From Halobellus litoreus (lineage in GTDB: Archaea > Halobacteriota > Halobacteria > Halobacteriales > Haloferacaceae), in assembly GCF_024464595.1 (NCBI RefSeq), contig NZ_JANHAW010000001.1, positions 62,001 through 126,000 on the forward strand: a stretch of 64,000 nt of DNA. The letters run 5' to 3'. Both the position numbers and the translations under genes were made by a program. The notes beneath the pieces are model-generated. The model did no database searches and was not told the DNA's origin. It saw only the letters and a list, made by a program, of their open reading frames with translations. Position 1 is the first letter of the stretch. The number at the start of each line of letters is the position of its first letter. Positions 1 through 8,774 of the stretch are shown piece by piece.

Positions 1-1
1 G

Positions 2-1249
2 CAGATTCCCGAAGCGCTCGGTGCCGGGGCGAACTCGTTCGATGCGATCGTTCTCACGCACGCGCACCTCGATCACTCCGCGCTCGTCCCGCTGCTCTAC
101 AAACACGGCTACGACGGCCCGATCTACACGACCGAACCGACGCGGGACCTGATGGGGCTGCTCCAACTCGACCACCTCGACGTGGAGACCAAAGCGGGTC
201 GGACCCCGCCGTACGACCCGGAGATGGTCCGCGAGGCGATCAAACACACCATCCCCATCGAGTACGGCGACGTCACCGACATCGCACCCGACGTCAAGTT
301 GACGCTCCACAACGCCGGACACGTCCTCGGCAGCGCCATCGCGCACTTCCACATCGGCGACGGGCTCTACAACGTGGCGTTCTCCGGCGACATCCACTAC
401 GGGGAGACGAGGCTGTTCGACGGCGCGGTCAACGACTTCCCCCGCGTCGAGACGCTCGTCCTGGAGTCGACGTACGGCGGCCGGAACGACTACCAGACCG
501 ATCAGGAGGACTCCGAGCGCAAACTGATCGAGGCGATCAACGAGACGCACGACCGCGGCGGCACCGTCCTCGTCCCGACCGCGGCAGTCGGCCGCGCCCA
601 AGAGTTGATGCTCGTCCTCGAGGAGGCGATGCGAGCGGGGAAGATACCCCGTATGCCCGTCCACCTCGACGGGATGATCTGGGAGGCGACGGCGGTCCAC
701 ACGACCTACCCCGAGTACCTCCGGTCCGACCTCAACGACCGCATCTTCGGGGAGGAGGACAACCCGTTCCTCGCCGGGGCGTTCAACCACGTCGACGGCG
801 GCGACGAGGAACGCCGGGACGTCGCCGATGGCGACCCCGCCATCGTCCTCTCGCCATCCGGAATGGTTACCGGCGGACCGATCCTGTCGTGGCTCCGCCA
901 CGTCGGTCCAGACCCGGACTCTCGGCTCGTCTTCGTCGACTACCAGGCGCAGGGCACCCTCGGTCGACGGCTCCAGAACGGGCTGACTGAGGTCCCGATC
1001 GACGACGGCGTCGGGCGCTCGGAGACGGTCCAACTGGAGGCGGACGTGGACACGTTCGACGGCTTCTCCGGTCACGCCGACCGCCAGGGGCTCGAAAACT
1101 TCGTGAAGACGATGAACCCCCGTCCCGAGAAGATTCTCTGCGTCGACGGCGACGAACGCGCCGTTCAGGACCTCTCCTCCGGCCTGTACCACGACTACCA
1201 CCTGCGGACGTTCACGCCGAAGAACCTCGAAACGTTCCGGTTCCGGTGA
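2..1249 (+). CDS. fttA: aCPSF1/FttA-type beta-CASP ribonuclease (3' part)
   Basis: The window opens inside this gene; the frame is open from base 2 and 415 residues are visible. The metallo-beta-lactamase metal motif THAHLDH is near the visible start, followed by NAGHVLGSA, the Asp of FSGDIHYGE, and a beta-CASP region ending in FSGHAD. This matches archaeal CPSF73-like nucleases, which cleave nascent RNA 3' ends and terminate transcription. Family members are usually about 640 residues, so the missing front part should hold the KH RNA-binding domains. It is the left host flank of the integrated element and has normal host base composition. A different archaeal beta-CASP paralogue is possible, because the KH region is not visible. 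Confidence 0.85.
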   Translation, partial: QIPEALGAGANSFDAIVLTHAHLDHSALVPLLYKHGYDGPIYTTEPTRDLMGLLQLDHLDVETKAGRTPPYDPEMVREAIKHTIPIEYGDVTDIAPDVKLTLHNAGHVLGSAIAHFHIGDGLYNVAFSGDIHYGETRLFDGAVNDFPRVETLVLESTYGGRNDYQTDQEDSERKLIEAINETHDRGGTVLVPTAAVGRAQELMLVLEEAMRAGKIPRMPVHLDGMIWEATAVHTTYPEYLRSDLNDRIFGEEDNPFLAGAFNHVDGGDEERRDVADGDPAIVLSPSGMVTGGPILSWLRHVGPDPDSRLVFVDYQAQGTLGRRLQNGLTEVPIDDGVGRSETVQLEADVDTFDGFSGHADRQGLENFVKTMNPRPEKILCVDGDERAVQDLSSGLYHDYHLRTFTPKNLETFRFR

Positions 1250-1328
1250 CGGACGGGGGCACAGCCGTCCTCGGTCGCGAGCGGGATGCCGACGAACCTT
1301 CTTATCCGAGTGCGACGACAGTCCCCGT

Positions 1329-1727
1329 ATGCGCCTCGCGCTGATCGCGCACGACGAGAAGAAGCCCGACATCATCGAGTTCGCGGAGAGCCGTCTCGAC
1401 GACCTCGAACGGTTCGAGCTGATGGCGACGGGGACGACCGGCAAGCGACTGCAGGAGGCGACGGGCCTCGACATCGAGCGCAAACAGTCGGGACCGATCG
1501 GCGGCGACATGCAGATCGGCGCAGAGATCGCCGACGGCAACTGCGACGGGGTCGTCTTCCTCCGCGATCCGCTGACGGCGCAACCGCACGAACCGGACAT
1601 CAGCGCGCTGTTGCGCCTCTGCGACGTGCATTCGATCCCGCTGGCGACGAACCTCGCCAGCGCCGACGCCGTTCTCGACGAACTCGTGCGCGTTCTCGAC
1701 GGCGAGGAGCGGCCGGAGTCCGGATAA
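1329..1727 (+). CDS. mgsA: methylglyoxal synthase
   Basis: The 132-residue protein converts dihydroxyacetone phosphate to methylglyoxal and phosphate. The family signature is clear: IAHDEKK near the start, [18 protein letters not shown] with the catalytic Asp, FLRDPL, QPHEPD and the closing [14 protein letters not shown]. Length fits single-domain MgsA (130-155 residues). The ATG at 1329 gives the exact family N-terminus MRLALIAHD, so the longer open frame upstream is rejected. It follows fttA by 79 bp and probably has its own promoter; there is no obvious functional link to it. Confidence 0.92.
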   Translation: MRLALIAHDEKKPDIIEFAESRLDDLERFELMATGTTGKRLQEATGLDIERKQSGPIGGDMQIGAEIADGNCDGVVFLRDPLTAQPHEPDISALLRLCDVHSIPLATNLASADAVLDELVRVLDGEERPESG

Positions 1728-1885
1728 GCCCGCGCCAGCGAGGAGCGGCCGCAGTCTCGGTACGGCTTCGACGACCGTGGCCCTCTCTAGTCGCGGCTGA
1801 GTCGCGAGGACGGCGTCACTCGCGAAATATCAGCGCTGAAAACTGTGTCGCGGGACTTAATCCGGTGACCACGCAACGGGTCACT

Positions 1886-2371
1886 ATGGACCGTCGCTCC
1901 GGGTCGACCGACATCACTCGCCTCCTCGCCGTCGCGCTGGTCTGTGCTGTCGTCGTCGCCGGCGTTCCCCCGGCGTCGGCGCAGTCTGGCGAGACCGGCG
2001 GCAGCGACGCCGGCGGCGCTGCTCAGGAGCGGCGCTGCTTTCCCGACGGCGGATACGACCTCACGATCGGGGACGGCAACCCGCACATCGACGTGACCGT
2101 CCACACCTCGCTGTTCACGAACCCGTCGCCGCCGAGCGCGATCGGGTTGGAAGCCCAGGGCGTCGCGGTCGACAGCGACGTGATCGAACTCCGGACGGGC
2201 GTCCTCTTCGAGGGCGTCCCGGACGACGACTCGACGGCCGCCGTCTGGAACTCCTTCGCGATCCTCTTCGACTACCGGCTGTCGCTCCCGATGTTCTCCG
2301 ACTCGATCGGCGACTCGACGTACGAACCGACCGGCGGCCCGGTCTCCGGGGTCGAAACCCGGGGCTGCTGA
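1886..2371 (+). CDS. secreted haloarchaeal protein of unknown function
   Basis: The 161-residue protein starts with a classic Sec signal peptide (about residues 12-33: LLAVALVCAVVVAGVPPASA, cleaved before QSG). A Gly/Asp-rich linker follows, then a globular domain with no motif I recognise. There is a Cys near residue 49 and another at the C-terminus, which could form a disulfide. The ATG at 1886 is chosen because it places the signal peptide correctly; the larger open frame upstream overlaps mgsA. It stands alone, with the next gene convergent. Function unknown; a cell-surface or exported role is inferred only from the signal. Confidence 0.7.
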   Translation: MDRRSGSTDITRLLAVALVCAVVVAGVPPASAQSGETGGSDAGGAAQERRCFPDGGYDLTIGDGNPHIDVTVHTSLFTNPSPPSAIGLEAQGVAVDSDVIELRTGVLFEGVPDDDSTAAVWNSFAILFDYRLSLPMFSDSIGDSTYEPTGGPVSGVETRGC

Positions 2372-2393
2372 TCCGGCTCGGACGTCGCCGCCC

Positions 2394-3539
2394 TCACCCC
2401 CTGAGCGCCTCGACGGGCGGATCGTTCGCTGCCTTCCAGGCGGGGTAGAGGCCGCTCAACACGCTCGCCACCACGGCGAACCCGAACCCGATCAGGAGGT
2501 ACCGGACGCTCGGCCACCCGAAGACGAGCAGCGGGTCTCCCGACAGGACCTGGAACACGACGAGACCGACCCCGAGCGAAACCACCGCGCCGACGACGCC
2601 GCCGACGACGCCGAGGAACGCGGCTTCGGCGAGTATCATTCGGAGGACTTCGCCGCGCCTGATTCCCACGGCGCGGAGGACGCCGATCTCGCCGCGGCGC
2701 TCGATCGTGCTCATCAGCATCACGTTGAGGATCGCGACGCTGGCGACGACGAGCGAGATGGACCCGATGCCCAGCAGCGCGAGGTTGAGCGTGTTCAGGA
2801 ACGAGTCGATGTTCTCCTGAACGCCCGCGAAACTGGTGACGCTCAACACCTCCTCGTCGCCCTCGTTGAACCGGGCTTCGAGGCGGTCGGCGATCGACTG
2901 GGCCTCGTCGCCGTCGGCGGCGACGACCGTGACCGTGTCGTAGTGCTCCTGCTCTGAGAGCGCCGACAGCGGCACCACGAGTTCGCTCCCGCCGCCCCCG
3001 AAGCCGCCCGAGGACTCGATGAGCCCGCGGACGCGGTAGAGCCGCCCCTCGTACTCGACGGGGTCGCCGAGTTCGATTCCGAGCTGCGCGGCCGTGCTGT
3101 TGGTGAGCAGCGCCCCGGACTCCAGCCGGTCGGGACTGTCCCCGGACGAGACGGTGTACAACGCGCTCGCCTGCCGCAGCGCGGTCACACTCACGAACGC
3201 CTCCCCGCCGTCACGGGCCGAGAGCGTCGTTCGGTTCGATTTCTGCGGGACGACGGTCGCGTCGCCCGTGAGGCTTCGGATCTCCTCGACCTGCTCGTCG
3301 GTCACGCCGTCGGCCGAACTGTCGGGGCCAGCGGAGATCGACACCTCGTTCGTGAGACTGCCGAGGTCCGTCGTCGCCTGTTGCTGGAGCGCGACGCCCG
3401 CGATCCCGAGCGAGGAGATGGCGACCACGCCGATGATGATGCCGAGCGCCGCGAGCGCCGTCCGGACCCGGTTGCGGCCGAGGTTCCGCCAGGCCATCTG
3501 CACGCTGGGGAACCGCCACAGCAGATCGGTGACGCTCAC
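2394..3539 (-). CDS. ABC transporter permease, MacB/FtsX type
   Basis: The 381-residue permease has one transmembrane helix near the N-terminus (RTALAALGIIIGVVAISSLGIAG), a large outside MacB-PCD-like domain (about 70-245) and three C-terminal helices with the FtsX signature (ISLVVASVAILNVMLMSTIERRGEIGVLRAVG). It ends in PVEALRG, as this family typically does. The GTG at 3539 overlaps the stop of the ATPase gene (GTGA), so the two are translationally coupled. With the ATPase and the exported protein upstream it forms a three-gene exporter operon. The substrate is unknown; MacB-type systems export peptides, lipoproteins or small molecules rather than import. Confidence 0.88.
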   Translation of the reverse strand: MSVTDLLWRFPSVQMAWRNLGRNRVRTALAALGIIIGVVAISSLGIAGVALQQQATTDLGSLTNEVSISAGPDSSADGVTDEQVEEIRSLTGDATVVPQKSNRTTLSARDGGEAFVSVTALRQASALYTVSSGDSPDRLESGALLTNSTAAQLGIELGDPVEYEGRLYRVRGLIESSGGFGGGGSELVVPLSALSEQEHYDTVTVVAADGDEAQSIADRLEARFNEGDEEVLSVTSFAGVQENIDSFLNTLNLALLGIGSISLVVASVAILNVMLMSTIERRGEIGVLRAVGIRRGEVLRMILAEAAFLGVVGGVVGAVVSLGVGLVVFQVLSGDPLLVFGWPSVRYLLIGFGFAVVASVLSGLYPAWKAANDPPVEALRG

Positions 3540-4201
3540 TCCTGGATCACCCCGTCGACGAGGCGGACGACCCGGTCGGCGTAGTCGAGGAGTTGCTCGT
3601 CGTGCGTCACCGCCACGATGGCGATCCGCTCCTCCTCTTTGAGCCGCGTCAGTTCGTCGAGGATCGTCCGGCCGGTGTCCTGATCGAGGTTGCCCGTCGG
3701 TTCGTCCGCCAGCAGGACCTTCGGTTCGTTGATGAGCGCCCGCGCGATGGCGACGCGCTGCTGCTGGCCACCCGAGAGCTGATTCGGCGTGTGGTCGAGC
3801 CTGTCGCCGAGACCGACCCGCTGCAGGAGGTCCACCGCCCGCTCGCGGCGGTCGCGGGTGGTGTCCCACATCGACGGGAGTTCGACGTTCTCGGTCGCGG
3901 TGAGCATCGGCAGCAGGTGAAACGCCTGGAAGACGAACCCGATCCCGGAGCGGCGCTCCTCGGTGAGTTCGTCCTCGGTGAAGTCCGTCACGTCGCGGCC
4001 GTCGACCCTGACGGTCCCCTCCGTGGGAGTGTCGAGCAGGCCGACGAGGTTGAGCATCGTGCTCTTCCCCGATCCGGAGGGGCCGATCACCGTGACCATC
4101 TCGCCGCGCTCGGCCCGGAAGTCGACGCCCTTCAGCGCCTCGATGGTCTCCCGGCCGCTCTGGTACCGCTTCACCGCGTCTTCGAGTTCGACGACCGTCA
4201 T
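3536..4201 (-). CDS. ABC transporter ATP-binding protein, MacB/LolD type
   Basis: The 221-residue ATPase has Walker [11 protein letters not shown]-loop FVFQAFHLL, signature LSGGQQQR, Walker [13 protein letters not shown] and the H-loop THD. The DEPTGNLD form and the [15 protein letters not shown] stretch are typical of the MacB/LolD/FtsE clade. ATG at 4201 overlaps the stop of the upstream exported protein (ATGA) and its own stop overlaps the permease start, so the operon is tightly coupled. The protein is cytoplasmic and energises the FtsX-type permease next door. Confidence 0.93.
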   Translation of the reverse strand: MTVVELEDAVKRYQSGRETIEALKGVDFRAERGEMVTVIGPSGSGKSTMLNLVGLLDTPTEGTVRVDGRDVTDFTEDELTEERRSGIGFVFQAFHLLPMLTATENVELPSMWDTTRDRRERAVDLLQRVGLGDRLDHTPNQLSGGQQQRVAIARALINEPKVLLADEPTGNLDQDTGRTILDELTRLKEEERIAIVAVTHDEQLLDYADRVVRLVDGVIQE

Positions 4202-5388
4202 CTGCGCCACAGGTAGCCGCCGACGCCGATCGCGAGGACGACGACCGCGCCGACGCCGATGGCCGTCAGCGGGAGCCCCCCGGAGCCGTCGGAACCGCCA
4301 CCGGGCTGTCGGCCACTGCTGCTCGCTGCCCGGTCGCCGCCGGCCGCCATCGAGTCGGCGTCGGCGAGTGAAACCCGCTGTGTCGTCGTAACGCGTTCGT
4401 TGTCGACGATGTACGTGATCTCGACGGGGACCGCCGAGGCGTTCTGCTCGGCCTCGGCCGTCAACTCGAACGTCGCGAACTCGCTGGCGTCGATCGCGCC
4501 GATGAAGTACTCCGCGGAGGGCGGCGTCGGACGCACGCCGTCGCCCTCGCCGACGCTCACGAGCACCGAGTCCGCGTCGGTTCCGCCGAGGTTCGCGGCG
4601 TCGCCTTCTATCGTCACGCCGGATCCTGTCCGTGTGGCTTCGATGGCTGTGAGGCGGATCTCGCCGGGAATCTCGCTCTGATCGTCTATGTCCACCGAGA
4701 TGGTCTTCTCGTGATCCTCGCCGGCGGCGCTGTAGGCGGCGGTGAATCGGACCGTCTCCGCTCCGACGTCCGAGGTGTCGAACGTCGTCGTCCGGTTCGC
4801 GTCTGGCGGAACGTCGAACAGGAAGTTCCGCTCCAGGACCTCGCCGCCGACCCTGGCGGTGATCTCGACGTCGGAGAGGTCCGCGTTGCCGAAGTTCGTC
4901 AGCGTGACCGACGTCGTCTCCGCGTTCGCGTCCGTCTGCGAGGACAGTTCCGCTCGCACGTTCGGGTCGGTCACGTCGACGTACACCGGATACGTGTAGC
5001 GGTGGTACTCGTCGTCGTCGTCCTGAACGACGACGGTGACGGTGAGCCGTTTCTCGCCCGCGGTATCGAACGACGTCGAGAGCGGCACCGACAGCGACCC
5101 ACCCGGTGCGATCGACCCGACGTCCTCGATGCGGGCGTACTCGTCGGTGGTACCGGTCCGACGGACGTAGATGTCGCGGACCTCGACGGTCGTGTCGCTG
5201 TTCTCCAGGTTCGAAATCGTCGCGTCGATGGTGACGCGTTCGTCGGTGTTCGGATCCTCCGGTGAGATAGACACCGAGGAGAGCTGTACTGCCGGGTTCG
5301 CCGCCGTCGCGGTCGTTCCGACCGCACCCATACCGCTCAGGAGGACGAGGAGGGCGACGAACGTTCGAGTCGTGGGGGACCAGTTCAC
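4198..5388 (-). CDS. exported, membrane-anchored accessory protein of the ABC exporter (CARDB-like)
   Basis: The 396-residue protein has an N-terminal signal peptide (about 8-30), several repeated Ig-like beta domains of the COG1361/CARDB kind (for example VTIDATISNLENSDTTVEV and TSVTLTNFGNADLSDVEIT), a Ser/Gly-rich linker and a C-terminal membrane helix followed by LWRR. This is the architecture of archaeal S-layer-like accessory proteins encoded before MacB-type ABC genes. It is first in the operon. I infer that it presents substrate or stabilises the exporter outside the cell. The fold call rests on beta-rich repeats only. Confidence 0.75.
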   Translation of the reverse strand: MNWSPTTRTFVALLVLLSGMGAVGTTATAANPAVQLSSVSISPEDPNTDERVTIDATISNLENSDTTVEVRDIYVRRTGTTDEYARIEDVGSIAPGGSLSVPLSTSFDTAGEKRLTVTVVVQDDDDEYHRYTYPVYVDVTDPNVRAELSSQTDANAETTSVTLTNFGNADLSDVEITARVGGEVLERNFLFDVPPDANRTTTFDTSDVGAETVRFTAAYSAAGEDHEKTISVDIDDQSEIPGEIRLTAIEATRTGSGVTIEGDAANLGGTDADSVLVSVGEGDGVRPTPPSAEYFIGAIDASEFATFELTAEAEQNASAVPVEITYIVDNERVTTTQRVSLADADSMAAGGDRAASSSGRQPGGGSDGSGGLPLTAIGVGAVVVLAIGVGGYLWRR

Positions 5389-5553
5389 AGCCTCCCGTAT
5401 ACGTCGGCGACACTAAACGATAGCGTCGACAGCGATAATACCGACGACTGCGACGGCGCGAGTACCGAGAGGTCTCGGACCGTCGCCGACGGCCGTGTGA
5501 CTGGGAGAAGAACGCGAACGACTTTGTCGCCCGGCGCCGTGGGTGATCGCGGT

Positions 5554-6048
5554 ATGGTCGAGCCCCGCTACACCCACGTCAGTATCGTCGCAGACGACCT
5601 CGAGGAGTCGGTCGACTTCTACGAGTCGGTCTTCGGGATGAAGCGGATTCCGACGCCGGCCTTCGACGAGCGGATCCAGTGGCTGCAGTGCGGCGAGTTT
5701 CAGTTGCACCTCGTCGAGCGCGACGACGACCCGCCCGCGTTCAACCACCACGCGCTCCACGTCGACGACTTCGAGACGGTCTATCAGTCGATCCGCGACC
5801 ACGACCGCGCGGAGGCGGAAGCACTTCCGCAGATCGAGGCCAGCGCGGACCCCGATCCGCCGGTCTACGTCCTCCCCTCGGGGGCGGTCCAGTGGTACGT
5901 TCGCGATCCGGCCGGGAACTTGGTCGAGATCAACGCGCCCGACGCCGACGCCCTCGACGAGTCGCTCGTGCGCAACCTGGTGAAACGGACCGACATCGAG
6001 TGGCCGGAGGCGGGCGAGGAGCCGGCACCGATCTATCTGAACGAGTGA
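5554..6048 (+). CDS. VOC/glyoxalase superfamily protein
   Basis: The 164-residue protein begins YTHVSIVADDLEESVDFYESVFGMKRI, the classic first half of a vicinal-oxygen-chelate domain, with a metal-candidate His at YTHV. The second half has HHALHVDDFETVYQSI and ends in YVRDPAGNLVEIN, where the terminal Glu is the usual metal ligand. It could be a lyase, dioxygenase or resistance-type protein. A methylglyoxal synthase lies 4 kb away, but nothing in the sequence ties the two together. ATG at 5554 is used because the upstream open frame lacks family character. Confidence 0.85.
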   Translation: MVEPRYTHVSIVADDLEESVDFYESVFGMKRIPTPAFDERIQWLQCGEFQLHLVERDDDPPAFNHHALHVDDFETVYQSIRDHDRAEAEALPQIEASADPDPPVYVLPSGAVQWYVRDPAGNLVEINAPDADALDESLVRNLVKRTDIEWPEAGEEPAPIYLNE

Positions 6049-6099
6049 GACCGGCCACCCGCTGCGGCGTGCGGCCTCCGCTCCGCGCTGACGCCGATC

Positions 6100-6582
6100 C
6101 TACTGACTGTTGCTTATCTCCCGGGCGAAGCTCCGGTCGTCGGTCTGCAGCGTGAACCCGGGATCCTGCTGAAAGCTCCCGTTGCGCATCGCTTCGATGA
6201 GCCCTCTGGAGAGTTGGAAGCTCTGGACCTCTCGTCCGCTGAAGTAGACGAAGATCGGGTGGTCTCGCGGCGCCTCGAACGCACCGACCTCCCGGAGCGC
6301 GTCCACCAGTCGTTCCGCCGCCTCGGTGGTGAGACGAATCTGGACGGCGTACATATCGCCCTGCTCGCGCGGGTCCTCCGCGCTGGCGATTCCGTCGCTC
6401 TCGACGACCGTTTGGAGGGTGCCGTCGTCGTCGGCATACCGGATCTCCAGTCCCCCGTCGGCCGTCGTGCCACCGTCCTCGCCGGACGCCGTCCCACCTT
6501 GCTCGGACCCCGTGTCCGTGAGCCGCAGACACCCGGACGTAGCACCCGTAAGCAGAAAGAACAGCCAGTGGCGACGTTGCAT
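6100..6582 (-). CDS. haloarchaeal lipoprotein with SecD-head-like domain
   Basis: The 160-residue protein starts MQRRHWLFFLLTGATSGCL, a short signal with a lipobox (cleavage before Cys18). A Gly/Thr/Asp-rich tether follows, then a domain containing MYAVQIRLTTEAAERLVDALRE and a C-terminal FSGREVQSFQLS stretch. That pattern resembles the SecD export head subdomain family, which also occurs in stand-alone lipoproteins. It is probably anchored on the outer face of the membrane. It is the last intact host gene before the interrupted nth. Function unknown. Confidence 0.7.
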   Translation of the reverse strand: MQRRHWLFFLLTGATSGCLRLTDTGSEQGGTASGEDGGTTADGGLEIRYADDDGTLQTVVESDGIASAEDPREQGDMYAVQIRLTTEAAERLVDALREVGAFEAPRDHPIFVYFSGREVQSFQLSRGLIEAMRNGSFQQDPGFTLQTDDRSFAREISNSQ

Positions 6583-6672
6583 ACTTCGTATCCGGCCCGG
6601 GAAATGTAGTAAATCTGCCGGCTCCGGGGACGTGCTTCGGCGTCGTCGCGACGGACGTCGGCGAAGCTGCGG

Positions 6673-6981
6673 TCAGTTGGTCGCTGACTCGGCGGGATCG
6701 ACGACCGACTCGCCGACCTCGTCGACGCCGACGCGGTCGCACAGATCGTACAGCGGGCACGCTTCCGGCCCGTCGAGACAGGCCGGTTTACGCGCCGTGC
6801 AGTACTCTCGACCGAACTGGATCATCGCCGTGTGACCGAAGCCGCACTTCTCGCCCGGCACGTCGGCTTCGAGGTGCTCGCGGACCGTCTCGTGGTCGGC
6901 GTCCGCGGGCGCGAGGCCCATCCGACGGGCGATCCGGTGGACGTGTGTGTCCACCGGAAAGACGGCACCATCCGATACCAT
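6673..6981 (-). pseudogene. nth: endonuclease III, C-terminal half (split by the provirus)
   Basis: Host-derived coding runs from the junction at 6964 to the stop at 6673. It carries the catalytic Asp motif (FPVDTHVHR) and the iron-sulfur loop: Cys-x6-Cys-x6-Cys-x5-Cys in CTARKPACLDGPEACPLYDLC-type order, with a wider middle gap than the classic x2. The N-terminal half is 23.7 kb away at 30646-31220 on the same strand. The element supplies an ATG at 6981 directly in frame (M-V-S-D-G-A-V-F-P-V-D-T), so a 102-residue fragment could be translated. That it is expressed is inference; the bases upstream hold only a weak TATA-like sequence near 7006-7012. Confidence 0.9.
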
Positions 6982-6992
6982 TATGCTATCAT
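6947..6992. other. left attachment site (attL) with integrase arm repeat
   Basis: Host nth sequence reads into the element here. The 6-base core AAGACG lies at 6959-6964 and recurs at 30640-30645 in the right junction. Flanking bases are also partly shared, with GTGTC placed 8 bases before the core at both ends. An arm-like repeat TTATGCTATC sits at 6981-6990 and recurs at 30597-30606. A GATACC direct repeat (6974 and 7001) brackets the arm. The integrase start is 45 bp from the core. Confidence 0.85.
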
Positions 6993-7008
6993 TGAGTGTG
7001 GATACCTT

Positions 7009-8034
7009 ATGAGTGGCCGGTGGTCGACGTTGAAGACGGTCCACGAGTTTCCGGATGGTGAGCTCTGGTTGCGCCGTCGGAAGCAGCGGAATAGTGAGAA
7101 TAACGCTAAACAGGCTCGTATTGCGTTGGAGGAGTTTGACGCGTTCATGTATGTCTACGGGTTTGAGGGAGTGGAGCAAATAGATAACGTCGCTCTTGAG
7201 GACTTCAGCTATTTTCTCGTAGATGAGGATTATGGAAATCATGCGCATTCGACGACTCGGCAGCGGTGGTACATGGTCAGAAACTACCTGAACGACCATG
7301 TTGACGAAGACCTTGGGTGGGAGGATGATGGTTGGATTTTGAGTTGGACTCGTGGGGGGACGGAGACGGCTCATCAGCGAGATTTGGAGATTCACTGGTT
7401 GCCTATCCCGATGATTCATAAATTGATTGAGGGGGCTGCTGAGCACCCGATGACTCCGCTGCGTAACGAGCTCATTGTTCGTATCTTGTATAATACAGGG
7501 TGCCGGCCGTCGGAGGTGGCGCGGATGCAGACGCGCCGGGTTGACTTGTCGACTCGTTCGATTACGGTGCAGAATTCGAAGGTGAAGGATACGGACGCGC
7601 CGAATTATGAGAAGACGGTGTTCTTCACGAGGAAGACGCGACAGAAGATGCGCGAGTGGTTGAATCGAGGGGGGCGAGATTCGTTGGTGACGGCTTCGGA
7701 GTCTATTCGACTGTTCCCGGGGTACAACTCGAAAGAAATCAGCTCTCGCCAAGTCAACAGTATTGTTCGGCAGGCGGCGGACGCGGCGGATGTGCAGGAG
7801 GATTCGTTGGAGCGGGCTGATGGGGTGATGGTGAATCGGGTGACGCCGAAGGCTCTTCGTCACTCGTTCGCTGTTCACAGTGTCCGGGGTCGGGAGTTAT
7901 CGGGGTCGCCTGCGATGGATTTGGAGACTCTTAGGCAGATTATGGGGCATTCGACGTTGGAGACGGTTCGTCAGTATCTGCAGTTTCGGGAGACGACGAC
8001 GCGGAATACGTTTGATTCGTGTTTCCCTGATTGA
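7009..8034 (+). CDS. int: tyrosine integrase of the provirus
   Basis: The 341-residue protein has an N-terminal SAM-like core-binding domain (about 25-125) and a C-terminal catalytic domain. Visible catalytic positions are Arg166 (TGCRPSEVARM), Arg284 within TPKALRHSF, His314 (MGHSTLE) and the nucleophile Tyr323 (RQYLQF). The first His of the usual H-x-x-R box is Lys281 here. The ATG at 7009 is chosen because the longer open frame starts inside host nth. The gene sits directly against attL and points inward; the bases upstream overlap the arm repeat, so integrase may regulate its own promoter. It catalyses integration into and excision from nth. Confidence 0.93.
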   Translation: MSGRWSTLKTVHEFPDGELWLRRRKQRNSENNAKQARIALEEFDAFMYVYGFEGVEQIDNVALEDFSYFLVDEDYGNHAHSTTRQRWYMVRNYLNDHVDEDLGWEDDGWILSWTRGGTETAHQRDLEIHWLPIPMIHKLIEGAAEHPMTPLRNELIVRILYNTGCRPSEVARMQTRRVDLSTRSITVQNSKVKDTDAPNYEKTVFFTRKTRQKMREWLNRGGRDSLVTASESIRLFPGYNSKEISSRQVNSIVRQAADAADVQEDSLERADGVMVNRVTPKALRHSFAVHSVRGRELSGSPAMDLETLRQIMGHSTLETVRQYLQFRETTTRNTFDSCFPD

Positions 8035-8061
8035 TTAATGTAGGAGAGCACCAATGCAGTC

Positions 8062-8080
8062 GCTCTACGTCCTGTAGAGC
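8062..8080. promoter_or_regulatory. perfect 7-bp hairpin/operator against the next start codon
   Basis: GCTCTAC (8062-8068) and GTAGAGC (8074-8080) form a perfect inverted repeat with a 5-base gap, ending on the base before the ATG at 8081. It could be an operator for the 8081 gene, an initiation-blocking hairpin, or an int terminator. No T-tract follows, which argues against a simple terminator. Confidence 0.5.
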
Positions 8081-8449
8081 ATGAATTACGAGGACCTCAA
8101 TAATGTCCCGGCGCGGTCGCTCGTGGGTCGGTCGTCGACGGTCGTCTTCGCCCCGGAGAACGCGTATCTCAATGAAGGGGATGATTGGACGCTCGCTAAG
8201 GTCTCGTTCAAGGACGGGGATGGCGAGCTACGGTACTTCAGCGCGTTCAAGGGCTCATGCAGCGACGAGTGTTGGGATGAGCTCGTACGCTTAGTCAGGG
8301 AGTTCGAGGAGCGTTCTTCGCGGACGCGGTGGGTGTACGCGACTGATGTGCGGGCTACGGTGTCGGAGAAGTATCTGAATATCAATCCGAGCCAGTCGTC
8401 AGAAGTGAAGGTGGGGCCGTTGAACGAGTTCGGGCTCCACGAGGAGTAG
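8081..8449 (+). CDS. hypothetical provirus protein
   Basis: The 122-residue acidic protein has no motif I recognise. The first half is beta-rich (STVVFAPENAYLNEGDDWTLAKVSF), the middle has an amphipathic helix (DECWDELVRLVREFEERSS), and two Cys lie near residues 61 and 65. No signal peptide or membrane segment. It follows int by 46 bp behind a hairpin and converges with the wHTH gene at 8450 with no gap between the stop codons. Probably an early/accessory protein co-expressed with the integrase, by position only. Confidence 0.6.
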   Translation: MNYEDLNNVPARSLVGRSSTVVFAPENAYLNEGDDWTLAKVSFKDGDGELRYFSAFKGSCSDECWDELVRLVREFEERSSRTRWVYATDVRATVSEKYLNINPSQSSEVKVGPLNEFGLHEE

Positions 8450-8695
8450 TTACGAGCGGGCGAGTTCGAGTTTTTCTTCGCTGAGGTTCATGAGCATTTC
8501 TGCCTTCGGACCAGCGCGCCATATCGAGCTGTGTGGGCTGTCTCGTGAGAGCCAGTCGTACGCTTGCATTTCGCGGAGGCATCGGCGGACTGTGTGGCGT
8601 TCCGACTCTTTGAAGGGTAGGTCTCCAATCTTGAATTTGCCGGTGCGGACGATTTGTTCGAGGGCTGTGGTCCAGCACTCGTCTCTGAGCGTCAA
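8450..8695 (-). CDS. small winged-helix DNA-binding regulator
   Basis: The 81-residue protein reads as a wHTH: an alpha-rich start (ECWTTALEQIVRTGKFKIGDLPF), a recognition-helix candidate (SERHTVRRCLREMQAYDWL) and a wing (SRDSPHSSIWRAG), then a short acidic tail. Small wHTH proteins of this shape are common repressors in haloviruses and plasmids. It points left, opposite to int, which is the usual place for a lysogeny-type regulator. An AT-rich TATA-like stretch (TTATTACCAAATATG on the minus strand) lies 20-40 bases upstream. Confidence 0.7.
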   Translation of the reverse strand: MTLRDECWTTALEQIVRTGKFKIGDLPFKESERHTVRRCLREMQAYDWLSRDSPHSSIWRAGPKAEMLMNLSEEKLELARS

Positions 8696-8774
8696 TGGTT
8701 TTCAACTCCGGTTTGAGATAGTGCATATTTGGTAATAAAGGGGTTATTTTGGTGCAGGTTTGAAGCGGTGAGAA

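Noticed and set aside
6832-7008. A longer start for the integrase
   Set aside because: This stretch is mostly host nth sequence in antisense and adds no recombinase domain.
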